Source: Thamnaconus septentrionalis (taxonomy: Eukaryota > Chordata > Actinopteri > Tetraodontiformes > Monacanthidae). From it: a stretch of DNA of 64,000 nucleotides. Location: contig CM020501.1 of the NCBI GenBank assembly GCA_009823395.1, positions 22,359,361 to 22,423,360 on the forward strand, given 5' to 3'. The position numbers and the translations under genes are program-made. Below are positions 19,726-31,799 of this stretch, one piece after another. How positions within the stretch are numbered: the stretch's first letter is position 1; each line of letters starts with the position of its first letter. Under the pieces are notes generated by a model that saw only the letters and a program-made list of their open reading frames with translations, did no database searches and was not told the DNA's origin.

Positions 19726-21689
19726 ATTCTAAAGAAAAGATATCTAAAAGAAAAATACCTCTTTACTGAGCCAACCGAGAAACTAGTATGTCAGACGTAG
19801 TTACGAATCGGTGGTTTGATCCAGATGTTTTTTTTCTTTTCTATTTTTTCGCTTTCGGTAACGAGCCGACGCAACCTCGAGGGAAGAAGACGACAACGAG
19901 ACGCTGCAATCAGACTCCTGATGAGAGACGAGACGAGACCAGATAAATAAAGAAAAAAAGTAAGAGACGTTCGACGTGTGCGATCAGAGCGGCGGGCGGA
20001 AATAGCAAAAGTCACTAAAAATCAAGGTAGCAACGTGCGTCCGACGCAAAGCCTCTTGAGAGTAATGTGGGGTTAGTGGAGGGGAAGGACGAGTGACATG
20101 ACTGAACTGTTCTTGGTCGGTGCATCAATGAAGAACGACGTGCTACGTCGCGTTCGCCACACGTAGGCAGACCTTTGTGTTTTACGACTTTAATGGTTTG
20201 AAGTGCAGGTGCAGCATCACCCTTTGACCAGCAGGGGCAGGAAAGCACTTTGAAAGCAAGTATTGACTCAGCAAGCTGTAGCTCAGCCTAGCGCTGATGA
20301 TCCTTCCGCAGAGTCAACGGTTTAAAAGTTGCTGAAAAAACTGCTATTCCTCGGCTTTTCCGACTTTTTGCCCCTCCACTTCTTCACTGAGCCGCTGTCT
20401 GTTTTCACTTTCTCCAGGAAATTTGCCATTAAATTCCTCGTTGGCAGGTTCTCCGAGTGGGGGAGTCAGGAGAATCTCGGTGGCTGTCACCTGACGCGGG
20501 CAGAGACGTCGCTTCCACGTCCGTCGGACGGACGGACGGAGCGAAGGAAGGTCGCCGCGCTCATCATGTTTCAAGCGGGGAGACACAATTATAAACGTTT
20601 CGTGGCTCCATGAACGGAACTTTATTGAAAAAAGAAAAATAATAAAATAAAAAGAATCAGAGTGAAATTGCCGACTTTCATAAATTCCATCAGAGCTCCA
20701 ACGTGGAGATGAAGCGTCGGCTGAATGGAAGTTACACGAGCAGCTTTTTTTATTCCCTTCAAATCCAAAGGTCTGTTTGGCCTTCAGTACCTCAGTATCA
20801 ACAAGGCAAAAAAAAAAAAAAAAAAAGTGGAAAAATAGCAGGTTTTGAGGTTTTGAAACTTAGCTGGCCTCGGTTTTTTAACGTGAAGCCTGTTGAGGAG
20901 GACTGAAGGAGCCCAGAAATATTTATGTTCCTCTTTTTGTCAGGATGTGTTTGCATTTCACACTCAAAAGAGCTCAGTTTCCCCCTTTTTAAAGCTGTTT
21001 TATAAGCCGTTTGGAACGGAATAATGGCTCGGGTTAGCTGCTAGGCTAACTGCTGGTGCTTGAGGGGAAACACAGCCGACGTCGCCTGACGGCGTCTTTG
21101 GGGGTTCAGAGGCGCAAATAACAGAATAGCGTGTGTCACAGTCGTGTGATCGATCGTCAGTGCTTCTTGTTCTCACTGCATCGCCACCTACTGGTCGGTT
21201 GGCTCCTCGGGCTCCACTTTCGTCATTGACTTTTCATTTTTTGGATCAAACCAAACTCACAATGCACAGCAATGTTCTACAAGGTGTGAGAAAGAAACAA
21301 TATTTGGTTTTTAAATCTCTCTAATCTTGATTCTGAGACTTCAAAGATCAAAGGTCAACAATCCACACCAACGTCCAGGAGGACATTTTATTAGCAGGAC
21401 GTTTTATGCACAACGCTGATTTTTTTTTTTTTTTACTTTATGCTATTTTTCCCGAAATCACATCTTGGACTACAAAGAGTCTGTTTGCCGTTTGATCACC
21501 TGCTGATGAGGAAACCTAATCTCCCACTAATGTTCCCACAATGCACCTGGGCCTGGATGTTAGATTAGGACGTCCGCTGCGATCAAATGCGCTTCTAATT
21601 ATAAAGCAGAGGACTTTTTTTTTTTTTTTTATAGACAATAAAAATAAAGAAGGGGGAAAGGAAATCACACATGTCGGTGTTTCCAAGCA
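19726..21689. other. Noncoding, no gene recognised
   Basis: Nearly 2 kb of mainly unique sequence. Holds a GACG/GGAC tetramer run at 20521-20541, A/T-runs near 20640, 20808, 21421 and 21617, and a GCTGCTAGGCTAACTGCTGG word at 21038-21057. No exon, RNA gene or transposon recognised. Confidence 0.5.
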
Positions 21690-21874
21690 GTGTGTGTGTG
21701 TGTGTGTGTGTGTGGTTGCATGTGTGTGAGCACAGGTGTCACACTGTGACGCAGCAGGTCGCCGCCTCATGCTGAGAAGTAAATACACACCTGGCGATAA
21801 GATCGGACGTACCTTTGGATGCAGGTGTACTTGACTGACTACACACAGCCTGCTTATCTACACAGAGCAGGCTG

Positions 21875-21912
<38 letters not shown>

Positions 21913-22041
21913 ATCTGCACTGGACTGCCTTCACCCAGTCCCACCAGACGCACTCTTTTGTTACACACACATTAAACGGTGCAGCGAGTGTATTCTGTTG
22001 CAGCTTACGCCTCTCAGAGGGGGTCTATACTGCGTGTGCGC

Positions 22042-22080
<39 letters not shown>
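21690..22080. repeat. Three (TG)n arrays
   Basis: TG arrays at 21690-21714, 21877-21911 and 22033-22080, all in the same strand phase, with unique spacers. Confidence 0.95.
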
Positions 22081-22082
<2 letters not shown>

Positions 22083-22088
22083 GTGCAG

Positions 22089-22247
22089 ATATGGCTGCCA
22101 GTGCGACTGGAGTGCTTCGCCCTCAGAAGCAGCAACGCCAAACAGATTCTTATCGGCAAAGCCGACCACAAAGACGCTTCAGGTGGCTCCTCCAAGCCGG
22201 CCGGCCGGTCATCCAGCCGCCAGGGGGGTGGGGCACAACCCCAGTGA
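22089..22247 (+). other. Exon-like open segment, product unknown
   Basis: Preceded by GTTTGGTGCAG, an acceptable splice acceptor with the TG array upstream in place of a polypyrimidine tract. The frame starting at 22089 is open for 52 codons to TGA at 22245 and encodes a non-repetitive peptide (IWLPVRLECFALRSSNAKQI and on to a Ser/Gly-rich end). An internal AG|GTGGCT could serve as donor. I recognise no family. It may be chance. Confidence 0.15.
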
Positions 22248-22929
22248 TGTCACGCATCCGGCCTCTATTTTCAAACACCTGTTTAAAAAGTCCAAATCGT
22301 CTGCGGAAAGATTCTCTTTTTTTGCCCGGCGGAAAGCGAAAAAGAAGTCTGAAAACAACACACACTACTTCTGGCATTAAGGCCTTTTTGAGTCCTTGTG
22401 CATTATTACACACACAGACCCATGGGGACGTTAAAGAGCCTTTGAGTGTAACACACACAGAAACGCATGGCGTGATTGATGATGACTCTTTCTTTTTTTT
22501 CTTGACGGCAGCCGCGTTCAACCTGGTTTGGAAACCAGTCGTTCAATGTTCCTGTCAGTTAAGTCAGTGTCTTGGCCGCAGTACAGAGAGCGACCAAAGG
22601 GAGGCAGGGTTGCTCACGGGTTCAATTTGAGCGTGTTAACAGTGAACCGCCATATTTTGGTAGCGGCTGTGACGGCTTGAAGGTCCTCGAGCGAGAGTTT
22701 GAATCACACAAGTTCCGTGTCGGTGCACGAAAACGTCTTGCTGATGCTTCCTGTTGCGCCGCTATGCGCTAAAAGGTTTCCAGTCAGGCAACGCTTCAAG
22801 TTTGAACAAAGTTAAGTGACTCACCAATATCTGGCAACATGCAATTGGTCTTTTGGACTTTTTTTCTTTTTCCAGCCGCCGAGCACAACTACGGTAAATC
22901 TTTGGAGCACCTCACCCATTGTGATTATC
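22248..22929. other. Noncoding, no gene recognised
   Basis: Unique sequence. A T-rich tract ending in CAG at 22856-22876 resembles a splice acceptor but is followed by only 18 bases before a GTAAAT. Confidence 0.5.
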
Positions 22930-23370
22930 CTCCGTAAAAAACTTTTCTCTACCAGCGGGGGCCGCTTAGAGCACAGCGTTAAGCCATTTAAGAAGCCATT
23001 TATATTTCATTTCAATCAAAGTAAATCCGGCCTAATTAAAAAAATTCATTGTAAACTAGTCAACCTTCACGAGGTGACTCCCCCCCCCCCCAGTAATCAG
23101 GTGAGGGCGTTAATGAGCGGGCGCTAGCTGCTTAAATCCTCCGCCCGCTAAGTCCACTCTCCCCGTTTTGCCTTTTTTTTTTTTACTTCCTTCAGTGAGA
23201 CGATAAGAGTTAAGGCGAGTTGCCGGGGAGCACACTTTCCAGTAATTACTTCTTTTTTGTGTCTTTCTTTTAAATTGATTTTAATTATGGGGCGTCGGCC
23301 TCGCCGGTAAACGTCCACTCTGCTAATCTAAAGCGATGCCGCTGCTAATGGAGGGGAATTGAATGAGAGC
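22930..23370. promoter_or_regulatory. Candidate conserved noncoding segments
   Basis: Two repeat-free blocks (22950-23130 and 23200-23370) with paired GAAGCCATTTA words, CCTAATTAAAAAAATTCATT, GTAATCAG, GCGTTAATGAGCG, CAGTAATTAC and TTAATTATGG. They are split by a C-run and a T-run. Confidence 0.35.
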
Positions 23371-23448
23371 AGCTGAGTGGCCTTCCGGCTTCCAGGCGCT
23401 CCCCCCGCTGGCTCACTTACACTGTGGTCAGGGATACACGGCCAGGTG

Positions 23449-23488
23449 GACACGCACACACACACACACACACACACTCACACACACA
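23449..23488. repeat. (CA)n microsatellite
   Basis: CA array with one TCA interruption. Confidence 0.94.
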
Positions 23489-24387
23489 GGGGTGACAGAG
23501 CTCCAACCAGCCGCTGGATGATTAATAGAAAGGTTCACACAGTCAGACAGAGACGAGGTCCAAGCTGCTGACACAGCAGCTGATCTGCAGCTGTTTACAA
23601 GGAAACAAATGTAAAAATGTTCCTTCATTAATTGAACGGTATTTTTTTATATCTTTTCTTCTATGGTGTACTTTTACTTTTAATTTAAGTTATGCCATGA
23701 GATTCAACGTTCTTTTCTGTGAGGTGAATTCTGTTTCTGCAATGTCCAGAACCCTAACTGTAACCCGAAGTTTTTGCAGCATCAAGCTAACGTGGCCATA
23801 AAGAAGCACCAAAGGCTGTTTTTGAGATTAACGTCAGCACCCTTATCATGAACCTTTGTAACATGTATATATATTTTCCACCAACTCGCCTCATTTCAAT
23901 ATTAGTTTTTTTCATATGTGCATTTGAACTTGTTATTGCAGTGTTTTTGCAATGAAAGAACATACTAAATAACAATAATTATGATAATGGCAATGGGCCG
24001 GATAGCATTGTTATTCCAACCAATATTATTATTTCAACTTTTTTTAAGTTGCTGTCTTTAACTGATTTACTTGTAAGTGAATATCTGAGGCTCGAGTGAA
24101 TCAATCTCCTAAACCTGAATATTTCTAATATTCCCAGTCGTTGGTTTGATTAGCGCGACCGATCAGATTAAACAAAAAGACATCAACAACAAAATACTTG
24201 ATTTTGTCCTGAACAACGACACAACAACACACTGCAGAAACTTGTGGTTCATATATAGAATGTTCTTCATAAAATTCAATGGAACTTAACCGGACATGAA
24301 AAATTTATATATATATTTTTTATTTTTTTTTCTCCAAATTTATAACAAATTTTTTAATCAATTATTCACTGAAGCTATTTTCAGACA
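23489..24387. other. Noncoding, A/T-rich
   Basis: About 900 bp of A/T-rich, non-repetitive DNA. No gene or transposon recognised. Confidence 0.55.
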
Positions 24388-24394
24388 GACACAG

Positions 24395-24424
<30 letters not shown>
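24388..24424. repeat. (CA)n microsatellite
   Basis: CA array preceded by CAGACACAGA. Confidence 0.94.
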
Positions 24425-24429
<5 letters not shown>

Positions 24430-24968
24430 ACAAAAACAAGCTTGAAGCTCTAATGCGACAAAACTACATACATGCCGGACGTTGCGAACTTGCATTGAGT
24501 TTTAGCTCTTTAGCCGCTGGTGCTAAGTGTTACCGTGTGTATATTAATGGCTTCTGTTTCACCACAGTTTCTGGATGAAAGTAGAGAACTGGAGACAATG
24601 TCACGGTTGTAACAATGCTGGCAGGTAAAAACTCAGCTAGGTGGAGTTGGTCTCGAACCGGCGTAGATCTGCAGCAGTATACATATATAACAGAAGACAA
24701 AAGACTTGCCCCAATACAAGCGACAAATGCAACACTTGCACCCCTAGTGGCTGCCACGGGAACTGCATCCTCATTCAAAACTACACAGCACTGCACCAAA
24801 TTTTGCCGTGCTGCGATTGGTCGGACACGCTACCGCAATGCAACAGCGGCGCAAAATGGGTCACGGCTCGACTCTCTTGCCGGTCATGGTGGTGGTGGTG
24901 GGGAGGGGATCCCATGATGAAACAGCAAAACTTAGTTGCTTTCACAACACACAAACACATGCATGTGC
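24425..24968. other. Noncoding, possible decayed repeat
   Basis: 24600-24870 has the texture of an old interspersed repeat and contains the 15-mer GCTGCGATTGGTCGG shared with 10127. Open frames of 72-128 codons overlap in several frames. A GGT array at 24887-24903 follows. Confidence 0.35.
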
Positions 24969-25004
24969 ATGCACACACACACACACACACACACACCAAG
25001 AGTT
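24969..25004. repeat. (CA)n microsatellite
   Basis: CA array next to a CATGCATGTGCATGCA palindromic lead (24958-24973). Confidence 0.94.
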
Positions 25005-25443
25005 GGTGGCGGTGTTGTGTCAGATAAAGACGTCAACCATCGTGTTCAGCACAACGACCCACAAAAGACTTTTAAAGGGTTTTTGCCTACAGGAAATGGT
25101 CAAGATGAAAAAAATAATAATACTGCAAATGTGTATCAGAGGATAAAACGTTACTAAATTGCTTTAGTATCAAGACTGGAACAATTTTACAACTAAATTA
25201 AGCTCAGCGGAAATGTTTCAAATGTGACTTTGCAGTGAAGTTTGACTCCTTTGTCCAACACAAAGCCAAGAAATTGCAACAAAAAACACATTTTTCAACG
25301 AGCAAAAGAATTTAACTTTCGACTTTTCAGGGAGCAGACAAATTTAAACGATATTCCCATTAGAAATCCGCCAATGTGTTTTCTTTCTATTGTCAAAAAT
25401 GTTCAATTTCCACATCTTCCTTGCTTCAGCCAGCTGCTGCTTG
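25005..25443. other. Noncoding, no gene seen
   Basis: A-rich unique sequence. Confidence 0.55.
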
Positions 25444-25463
25444 CACACACACGTGCACAGGCG

Positions 25464-25503
<40 letters not shown>

Positions 25504-25504
25504 C
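25444..25504. repeat. (CA)n microsatellite
   Basis: CA array with CG-containing ends (CACGTGCACAGGCGCACGCA). Confidence 0.94.
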
Positions 25505-25919
25505 AGCTCATACCTCCTTGCTTCTTCTTGCCACCATTTTGTGGGAAGCTGCACCAAAACATCTCCAAAATGTCGGCCAGCGCCACCAAAAACCAGGGAA
25601 AACTGAAAAACCTCGCCAAAGAACTGTCAAAAAAATCTTCCTCTTCCTTTGGGACACAGGCTCCCCCCCGCCAGATTATCTCCCCCCAGTCTGCAGGATT
25701 CCGTACGCGTTTGATCTGATCAGATCTTCTGTTGCCACTTGATGAGCTTTTTTTTCCGTGTGTGTGTGTGTGTGTTTTGGAGCGTCTGGTATCACCGCCG
25801 CCGCCGCCGCCTGCACTCAAGATCGCTGTGTCTGATTGCGGCCTCGGCCGCAGAGTCGCTGGCTAACCTTTGCTGCACCGGCTCACACTTAATCCCCTCA
25901 GCCTGGGGCCACCGACACA

Positions 25920-25955
<36 letters not shown>
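25505..25955. repeat. GT, CCG and CA short arrays with unique spacers
   Basis: GT at 25757-25775, CCG at 25794-25812 and CA at 25918-25955. Spacer sequence shows no exon. Confidence 0.85.
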
Positions 25956-25957
<2 letters not shown>

Positions 25958-26089
25958 GCACTCTCAACTTCTTCTGAATTCTTCCCCCTTTTTCCTGAAT
26001 GGCTTTTGAAGGACTTTCAAAATAAAGTACTAAACAATTAAAGAGAAATCACCAAAAAAAACTAAAAAAAACTGAGGAGATGGAATCAC

Positions 26090-26310
26090 ACCTTTTTATT
26101 CACACCCTTTTTTTTAAACATTGCAAATTTGCTGCGCTAGGGTGTCGAGAATCGCGTTGGCGCGGCATCTTCATGTGATTCATTTCTCTGCTAAAATCCA
26201 TTAAAGGTCTTTAATTGGCCAGTTAATTTTATAGACTCTCGCATCAAACAGCTGTTTGCGGGTAAAACGGCCTGATGGATGTGCAGCGGCTCGTAAAAAC
26301 CTGCACATCT
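26090..26310. promoter_or_regulatory. Candidate conserved noncoding element
   Basis: Repeat-free block: ATTCATTTC, CCATTAAAGG, CTTTAATTGG, CCAGTTAATTTTATAG, then an E-box-like CAGCTG. Clean A/T core spacing in a GC-balanced background. Confidence 0.38.
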
Positions 26311-27083
26311 GTTTTTTTTTTTTGTGTGTGTGTGTGTTTCTTTTAGTTTTTTTTTTTTTCCTGACATTAAACCGACTAGTAGCAGCGCTTTAAAAAAAAA
26401 AAATGAAAAAATCTTCTGCTGTGGTTCTTAAAATCCTTCATCCATCAGCGCAAAAAGGCGCCGGGGATACAGACGCATTAAAAAGGGAAGAGGAAGACGT
26501 CTGTCGCTCTGGGACGTCGCTAAAATAATGATGATAATGACAATTGTAAATATTTAATATGACAAGATTAAACACCCCGTTTTTAAGTTATAATAATAAA
26601 TCCTAAATGACTCTAGCGCAGTTTTCCGCTAAACTTACGCTCACTTTTCATAAGGTTGACTTATCACCTTTTCCAAAAAAAAAAAAATGCATGTAATGTT
26701 TTCTGAATACATTACACTTTGTTGGTGATATGTTGTTCTCCTCCACATACAAAATGCTGCCCAGAAAACTGCGTAAAGTATAATTTAAATGTGTTTCAGA
26801 CACGTTTTAAATTCCCGTTTCGTAGTATTTTCCTGTCGGCAGGCGTCGACTTTAGCTTTTTTTTCACCAGAGACGTTGAAAACTTCAGTGTGAACACAGC
26901 ACCAGACAGGAAGCTCCTCTTTGTTACCAAACACACAATGGCAGTTAAAATTTAAGTGCAGTTATTTTACTGAAAATATTGTTTATATTGACTTTATATG
27001 AGCTTTGAGAAAAAAAAAGTTGCTTACAAAAAGATAAGAGACCATGAGCTGATCAAATGTCATTTGGTGAGTTGGAAAGGAAT
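26311..27083. other. Noncoding, A/T-rich
   Basis: T- and A-runs at 26311, 26348, 26390 and 26677, otherwise unique. No gene. Confidence 0.6.
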
Positions 27084-27114
27084 GCACACGCACGCACGCA
27101 CGCACACACACACA
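27084..27114. repeat. (CACG)n/(CA)n array
   Basis: Four CACG tetramers followed by CA units. Confidence 0.93.
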
Positions 27115-27381
27115 GGAAGAGATGGGATGGGAGATGGCATGAAGTGACGTGGCAGGCGGGAGTGAGGGAGAGGAGGATGAAGAGGGACTCACATGCGTCG
27201 CTTCTTTCCGTCGAGGGTCACGTCAGGTCACCTGCTTTCAGTCTGCAGCATCCAGCCGCGGCAGGGCTGAAAGGAATGGAACGCACCCCATCAGTCCAGC
27301 ATTCCAACAGTTTGCCCACCAAGAAAAATCAACATCTTCTTCTTCTTCATCTCTTACTTACACAAATATATGACTTACTGT

Positions 27382-27382
<1 letters not shown>

Positions 27383-27423
<41 letters not shown>

Positions 27424-27430
27424 GTGTGTG
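27383..27430. repeat. (GT)n microsatellite
   Basis: About 19 GT units and a short variant tail. Confidence 0.95.
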
Positions 27431-28448
27431 CCCCTGCAGGGCCAGATGCCAACAGCAGCTCAGCAGCGCCATCTCCTGGCCAACAGTACCCACCAGTGAT
27501 AAATTGCAGCACTGACACTGACAAAGTGGAAAACGAAACACACAAAAAAAAGTAAAGATTTCAGAGAACCTTCAATGAAACAGCATTTCCCAATTATGGA
27601 TAATAAGAATAAGTGAATTATTTTTGAAGGTTTTGATGGTACGTATCATAATGTTTGTTTGCTGAGCAGTAGTGCATCCTGGGTGAATTCCTGGTGAGAA
27701 ATCTGAATTAAAAAAAAATCTGCAGATGACAAAAGACTTTGTGTAACTTTTAAAATGTTAAAATATGTTTTTTTAAAAATATTCAACAAATACTTTTTAT
27801 GAGTTTGATTTTTATGAATGCAGTTAGACTGAACAGTAAAAAAAACAAAAAAAAAAAAAACAATAAAAATATTTCCACCAGCAGAGAGTCGGACCACGGG
27901 TGATTTATTCCTCTCATTAAGTCCCTCACAGGTGTGTGTGTGGGGAGGGTGTGGGGGGCTTCATGTGCATCCCAGCATGCACTGCAGCACCCTCCGGCAC
28001 ATCCTCTGTCAAATAATTTTACTATTATATAGAAACATTATTTTATTTTCAGCTTATTGTTTGTCCGACTCAGAGGTCACAGAGTTTAAATAAAGTTCAG
28101 TTCAGTCTGACGATTCGGGTCGAGATAAAATAAAAGAAAGGAAAAATAAAATAATTACTTGAAATTGTTGCTGTGAAATTTCCCCTTTTGAAACTAGATG
28201 AATAAATATAAAAACTCAGAGCCGTCTGGTCCAACAGCAGCAGCCGCAGCCAGTGATTCTTTAAAGAGCTAATTTTACACGCTAAATAGCATTTAGCCCG
28301 CTGCTGGGAGAACCTGGACCCGGCCTGCTGCCCCTAGTGTCCACTCAACGCAGAGCTTCAGCACCAACATCACCGAGAGAGTCGATCCGACTCTGGTCTC
28401 AGTTCCACTCAGCAACACGGGCGAAGAGGGAACTTTTAACTGCATTGC

Positions 28449-28451
<3 letters not shown>
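27431..28451. other. Noncoding, no gene recognised
   Basis: A/T-rich from 27540 to 28220, then GC-balanced with a weak CTCF-like word near 28330. No exon seen. Confidence 0.55.
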
Positions 28452-28487
<36 letters not shown>

Positions 28488-28587
28488 GAATGTCTCCTCT
28501 TGTCAAGTACATCATGGAAGCTCTGCTTGAGTATTCGTCCCTCCAGGAAAACACGCTACTGTATATTTGAGTTTGTGTGTATCTACA

Positions 28588-28630
<43 letters not shown>
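28452..28630. repeat. (CA)n then (GT)n, opposed
   Basis: CA array at 28452-28485 and GT array at 28590-28630, about 105 bp apart. The two are reverse complements of each other, so the stretch can fold as a long stem with a 105-bp loop. Confidence 0.95.
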
Positions 28631-28631
<1 letters not shown>

Positions 28632-29584
28632 GGAGCGAGACACAGTGACAGGACTTTAATCCCTGCGGCTCCTGAGTTCCAACAAGGCAGCGAGAAGCAG
28701 CCGAGTGTCTCAGCAGCCCGTAGCCGACTGGAACTGCCAGTGAAACAAAAAGAAAGTCAGCGGACCAAAAAAAAAAAAAATGTAAAAAAAAATCAAATCA
28801 AATAAATAAATCAAATGAGGAGAGAGGAAGACAGTCTCTGGCCTAGACGTCGCCCCCGCTGGGAGCCGAGCTCGGGGCTCGATGGCAGTCGGTGATAATG
28901 GAAGAGTCACTAGGACGACGGCGCCCCCTCTGGTGTGATGGAGGCTGGTTTCACCCTGATTATTGATATCAGAGGTGGGAGGGGCCCAGTGTGACTCTCG
29001 CTCTCTTTCTCCCCCTCTCTCTCTCTTATTTATTGACTTTCTCTTTCTTTTCCAATCTGGCATTCTGGGAATTCCATCATTTTTGCACTGAAGGTCTCAA
29101 CATGCCGCTTAGTTTTGGCTGGAAACAGGACTGGCGACGAAACATTGAATTCAACTTCAGGATGGTTTTAATCTTGTTGGTCTTTTTTTTTTTTATTTGT
29201 TTGTTTTGAAAATTTCAAGACCAGAGAAGTCAAGAAACGCTTTTATAACCGAAGGGTGCTTTGTTCTCTCTGGGTTTTATTTCGAGCTGCGAAATGAAAA
29301 CGGTGTGTTTTTGTGAAACCTAAGGAGACCTTTGTTCATCAAAGTGTTCATATACTGAAGTTTAAAGAACCTTGAGTAAACTGCTTCGACGGGAACTCTT
29401 TAACTTTTATGTCACCCATTTGTGGAAGTCAACAATAAAAGACTATAAAAAAAAAAAAAACTGTAAGGATGTCGCAACTCTTAAAAAATTGTTCATTTTA
29501 AAAAATAAATGGAAATAGTTCCCTTCTGGTTTGTTGTGGACCAAAAGTCAGAGCATATGATTTTTATTTTTTTTTCCTTTTTTC
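28631..29584. other. Noncoding, no gene seen
   Basis: Unique sequence with A-runs (28768, 29447) and CT-rich tract at 28997-29050. Confidence 0.55.
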
Positions 29585-29770
29585 TGTAGGTGGCGCTATG
29601 GAGCACTTGGATATTTCCTTTTTGCATTTCAGAAAATTTTTCACGGGTCTTGTTTGGGAAATGTTTTTGCCTTTGGGTGGCATTATGGAGCACCTAGAGC
29701 TGTAATATTTGCATGACAAAAATATTTTCACCAGTCCTGACCTGTTCGCCGAATTTTGTCAAAATTGGAA
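29585..29770 (+). repeat. Fish dispersed repeat with internal duplication
   Basis: Contains TAGGTGGCGCTATGGAGCAC and, about 90 bases on, GGGTGGCATTATGGAGCACC, then TTTTCACCAGTCCTGACCTG and CGAATTTTGTC. This word order is one I know as a widespread teleost interspersed repeat, here duplicated in tandem and diverged. I cannot give its class name. Confidence 0.5.
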
Positions 29771-30102
29771 AAACGTTTAAAAGTTAAATTCTGTATTAAT
29801 GGGCTCGTCTCGATCCACTTCCTGTCAGCCTCCCTCTCCCCCCTCTACGTATCATTCATTCATTCATCCATTTTGCAAAATAAAAGACGGATGTTGTGTT
29901 TGACAGCTGACATCGGTGAAACAGATAAAAGCTGTTGCAGCTCTGGTAGAGCAAGACTGTGGGGTCAGGCTGGACTGCCTTCATTGTAGACATACTGCCA
30001 CCTACAGGCTGACACGCACACAACTACAATCTCTTCCAATGAACGAAAAGTCACTAACAGAATTTTAAAGGCTGCATTTTTGGCCAAATAATACTACTAC
30101 TG
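29771..30102. other. Noncoding, no gene seen
   Basis: Unique sequence, including short ATTC repeats at 29852-29868. Confidence 0.55.

Positions 30103-30182
<80 letters not shown>
30103..30182. repeat. (AAT)n trinucleotide array, about 80 bp
   Basis: About 26 uninterrupted AAT units. Confidence 0.97.
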
Positions 30183-30183
<1 letters not shown>

Positions 30184-31534
30184 TTTGAAGTATATTTCTT
30201 AAAAAAATAAAATAAATCCTACAAGCTGCTTTTATTTCTCAGCCATTCAATACAATTGTTTTTTTTCAGATTAATTAGATGAATATAAATCTTTGAGCTT
30301 CTTGTTCTGATTTGATCTCATGTTTCATGATTCTCCCTTCAAAATAAAAGAACCCCCTGCCCCCAATTCACACCTCACTCCCCCACAGGCATCCCCAGCA
30401 GGGTCACATGACTGGCTGCATGGAGCAGCAGCAGTGATTTTCTGCTGATGATCGTCACAAGGATTTCTCTCTCCCTCCCTCTTCGTGTCTAACGACTCGG
30501 CTTAATTTCTCGGGGGACCAAAATGCAATAAGTGATCATCGATGGAGGGATTTGGTCACATGACCTCCGTCTGGTTGCCACCGTCTGTCTTTCTGTCTTG
30601 TCTCCGCTCCTACGAGTCCCTGATGAAGTTATTAAACTGCCACGCATGCTTTTTTTTAGTTGCTGAGAAGATTTTTTTTTTTTTTTTTTAAATCCATCCA
30701 TTCACCACCCATCCATCCATCCATCTATTCATCCATCCATCCAACGCCGGTCTATTCATTAAAAAAAAAGAAATCAATTTTTTGATTTTATTTAAATTGT
30801 CTGGATGTCTACTTTGACCAGTATCTTCTACCTGTTGACCTTTTCCTCACACTGGGAACAGCCTGAAGGTCGAACTGGGACTCTGTGGCCGAGCAGGTGG
30901 ACACTAGACAGCAGAACCAAACCTTGTGTCCCAGAGACGCCAGACGATGTGCTTCCAGCCGACAAGCCTGATGTGAAAATCAAACCGCAATCTTTTAAGT
31001 CTGCAGCGCCGCCGGCTGCTGGTTCCGCCCGGTCACAATGCAAATGTTACCTGAGAAGTCGAGTTAAAGCTGAAAATCAGTTCCTGGATGGCAGCTGAGC
31101 ACCTGCTGTAACTGCTTCCTGTCTGGCAGCCTTCACCTACCGCTTAACGAAACAGATCGTCCCTCTGACGCGTCTCTGTGTGAATATGAACCGGGGAAAA
31201 AAAGAAAAAGAAAATAACTCCCAACACTCTCTCCCGCCCGACTGTTTAGCGAACCAAACTGCAAATGAGGCGGAGGGGCAATAACGACACGGTGGCATCC
31301 GTTTGGAATCACTGCAGTTTAACCTGACCACCCCCCCCACCCACCGACCCGGCCCCACAGCCCTCCTCCCCCTCGCACCCCGTCATTAGCTCGCAGCCTC
31401 GGAAAGACCTTTTACCGCTCCGCTTTTCTCTTTATCACCCTCTTGCTCTCTGTTTTTTTTTTTTTTTTTACCGTGAAAAACATTAACGCACAAGCTCGCA
31501 AACACTGCAGCGTGTGACGCAGCCAGTGTGTCAG

Positions 31535-31537
<3 letters not shown>
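30183..31537. other. Noncoding, with (CATC)n
   Basis: A CATC tetramer tract lies at 30692-30743 after an A/T run. It resembles the tail of the LINE at 4953 but no LINE sequence is recognisable beside it. C-rich tract at 31330-31380. Open frame at 30805-31098 has no domain. Confidence 0.5.

Positions 31538-31570
<33 letters not shown>
31538..31570. repeat. (GT)n microsatellite
   Basis: About 16 GT units. Confidence 0.94.
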
Positions 31571-31571
<1 letters not shown>

Positions 31572-31723
31572 CGCTGACCCCGACACTTTGCTTCTCCTCT
31601 AATGCTCTTTAAATGAGCTGCAGGGTAACTGGAGTCCTGCACGGCTCCACGGGCAGCCATTATGAGGGCTGGCAGCCGGCAGCAGCCTCAACATTAGCTC
31701 TCCGAGGGTCCTGCCCTGCTCCT
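31571..31723. promoter_or_regulatory. Short candidate regulatory block
   Basis: GC-balanced unique block with CTAATGCTCTTTAAATGAGC and CAACATTAGCTC between two microsatellites. Confidence 0.25.
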
Positions 31724-31799
31724 CACACACACACACACACTCACACACACACACACATGCGCGCACACACACACACACGCATGCACGCACACACACGTG
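31724..31799. repeat. Interrupted (CA)n with CATGCG/CGCATG steps
   Basis: CA dinucleotides with TC, TG and CG interruptions. Alternating purine-pyrimidine throughout. Confidence 0.93.

Noticed and set aside
22877..22894. 18-base segment after a T-rich tract and CAG
   Set aside because: Below credible exon length without any other support.
28921..28937. CTCF site (GCGCCCCCTCTGG), also at 61303 and 44853
   Set aside because: The G-run has two extra bases relative to the CTCF core, so spacing does not fit; kept out of the motif list.
30692..30743. CATC tetramers as a second LINE tail
   Set aside because: No LINE-like sequence on either side; treated as a simple repeat.
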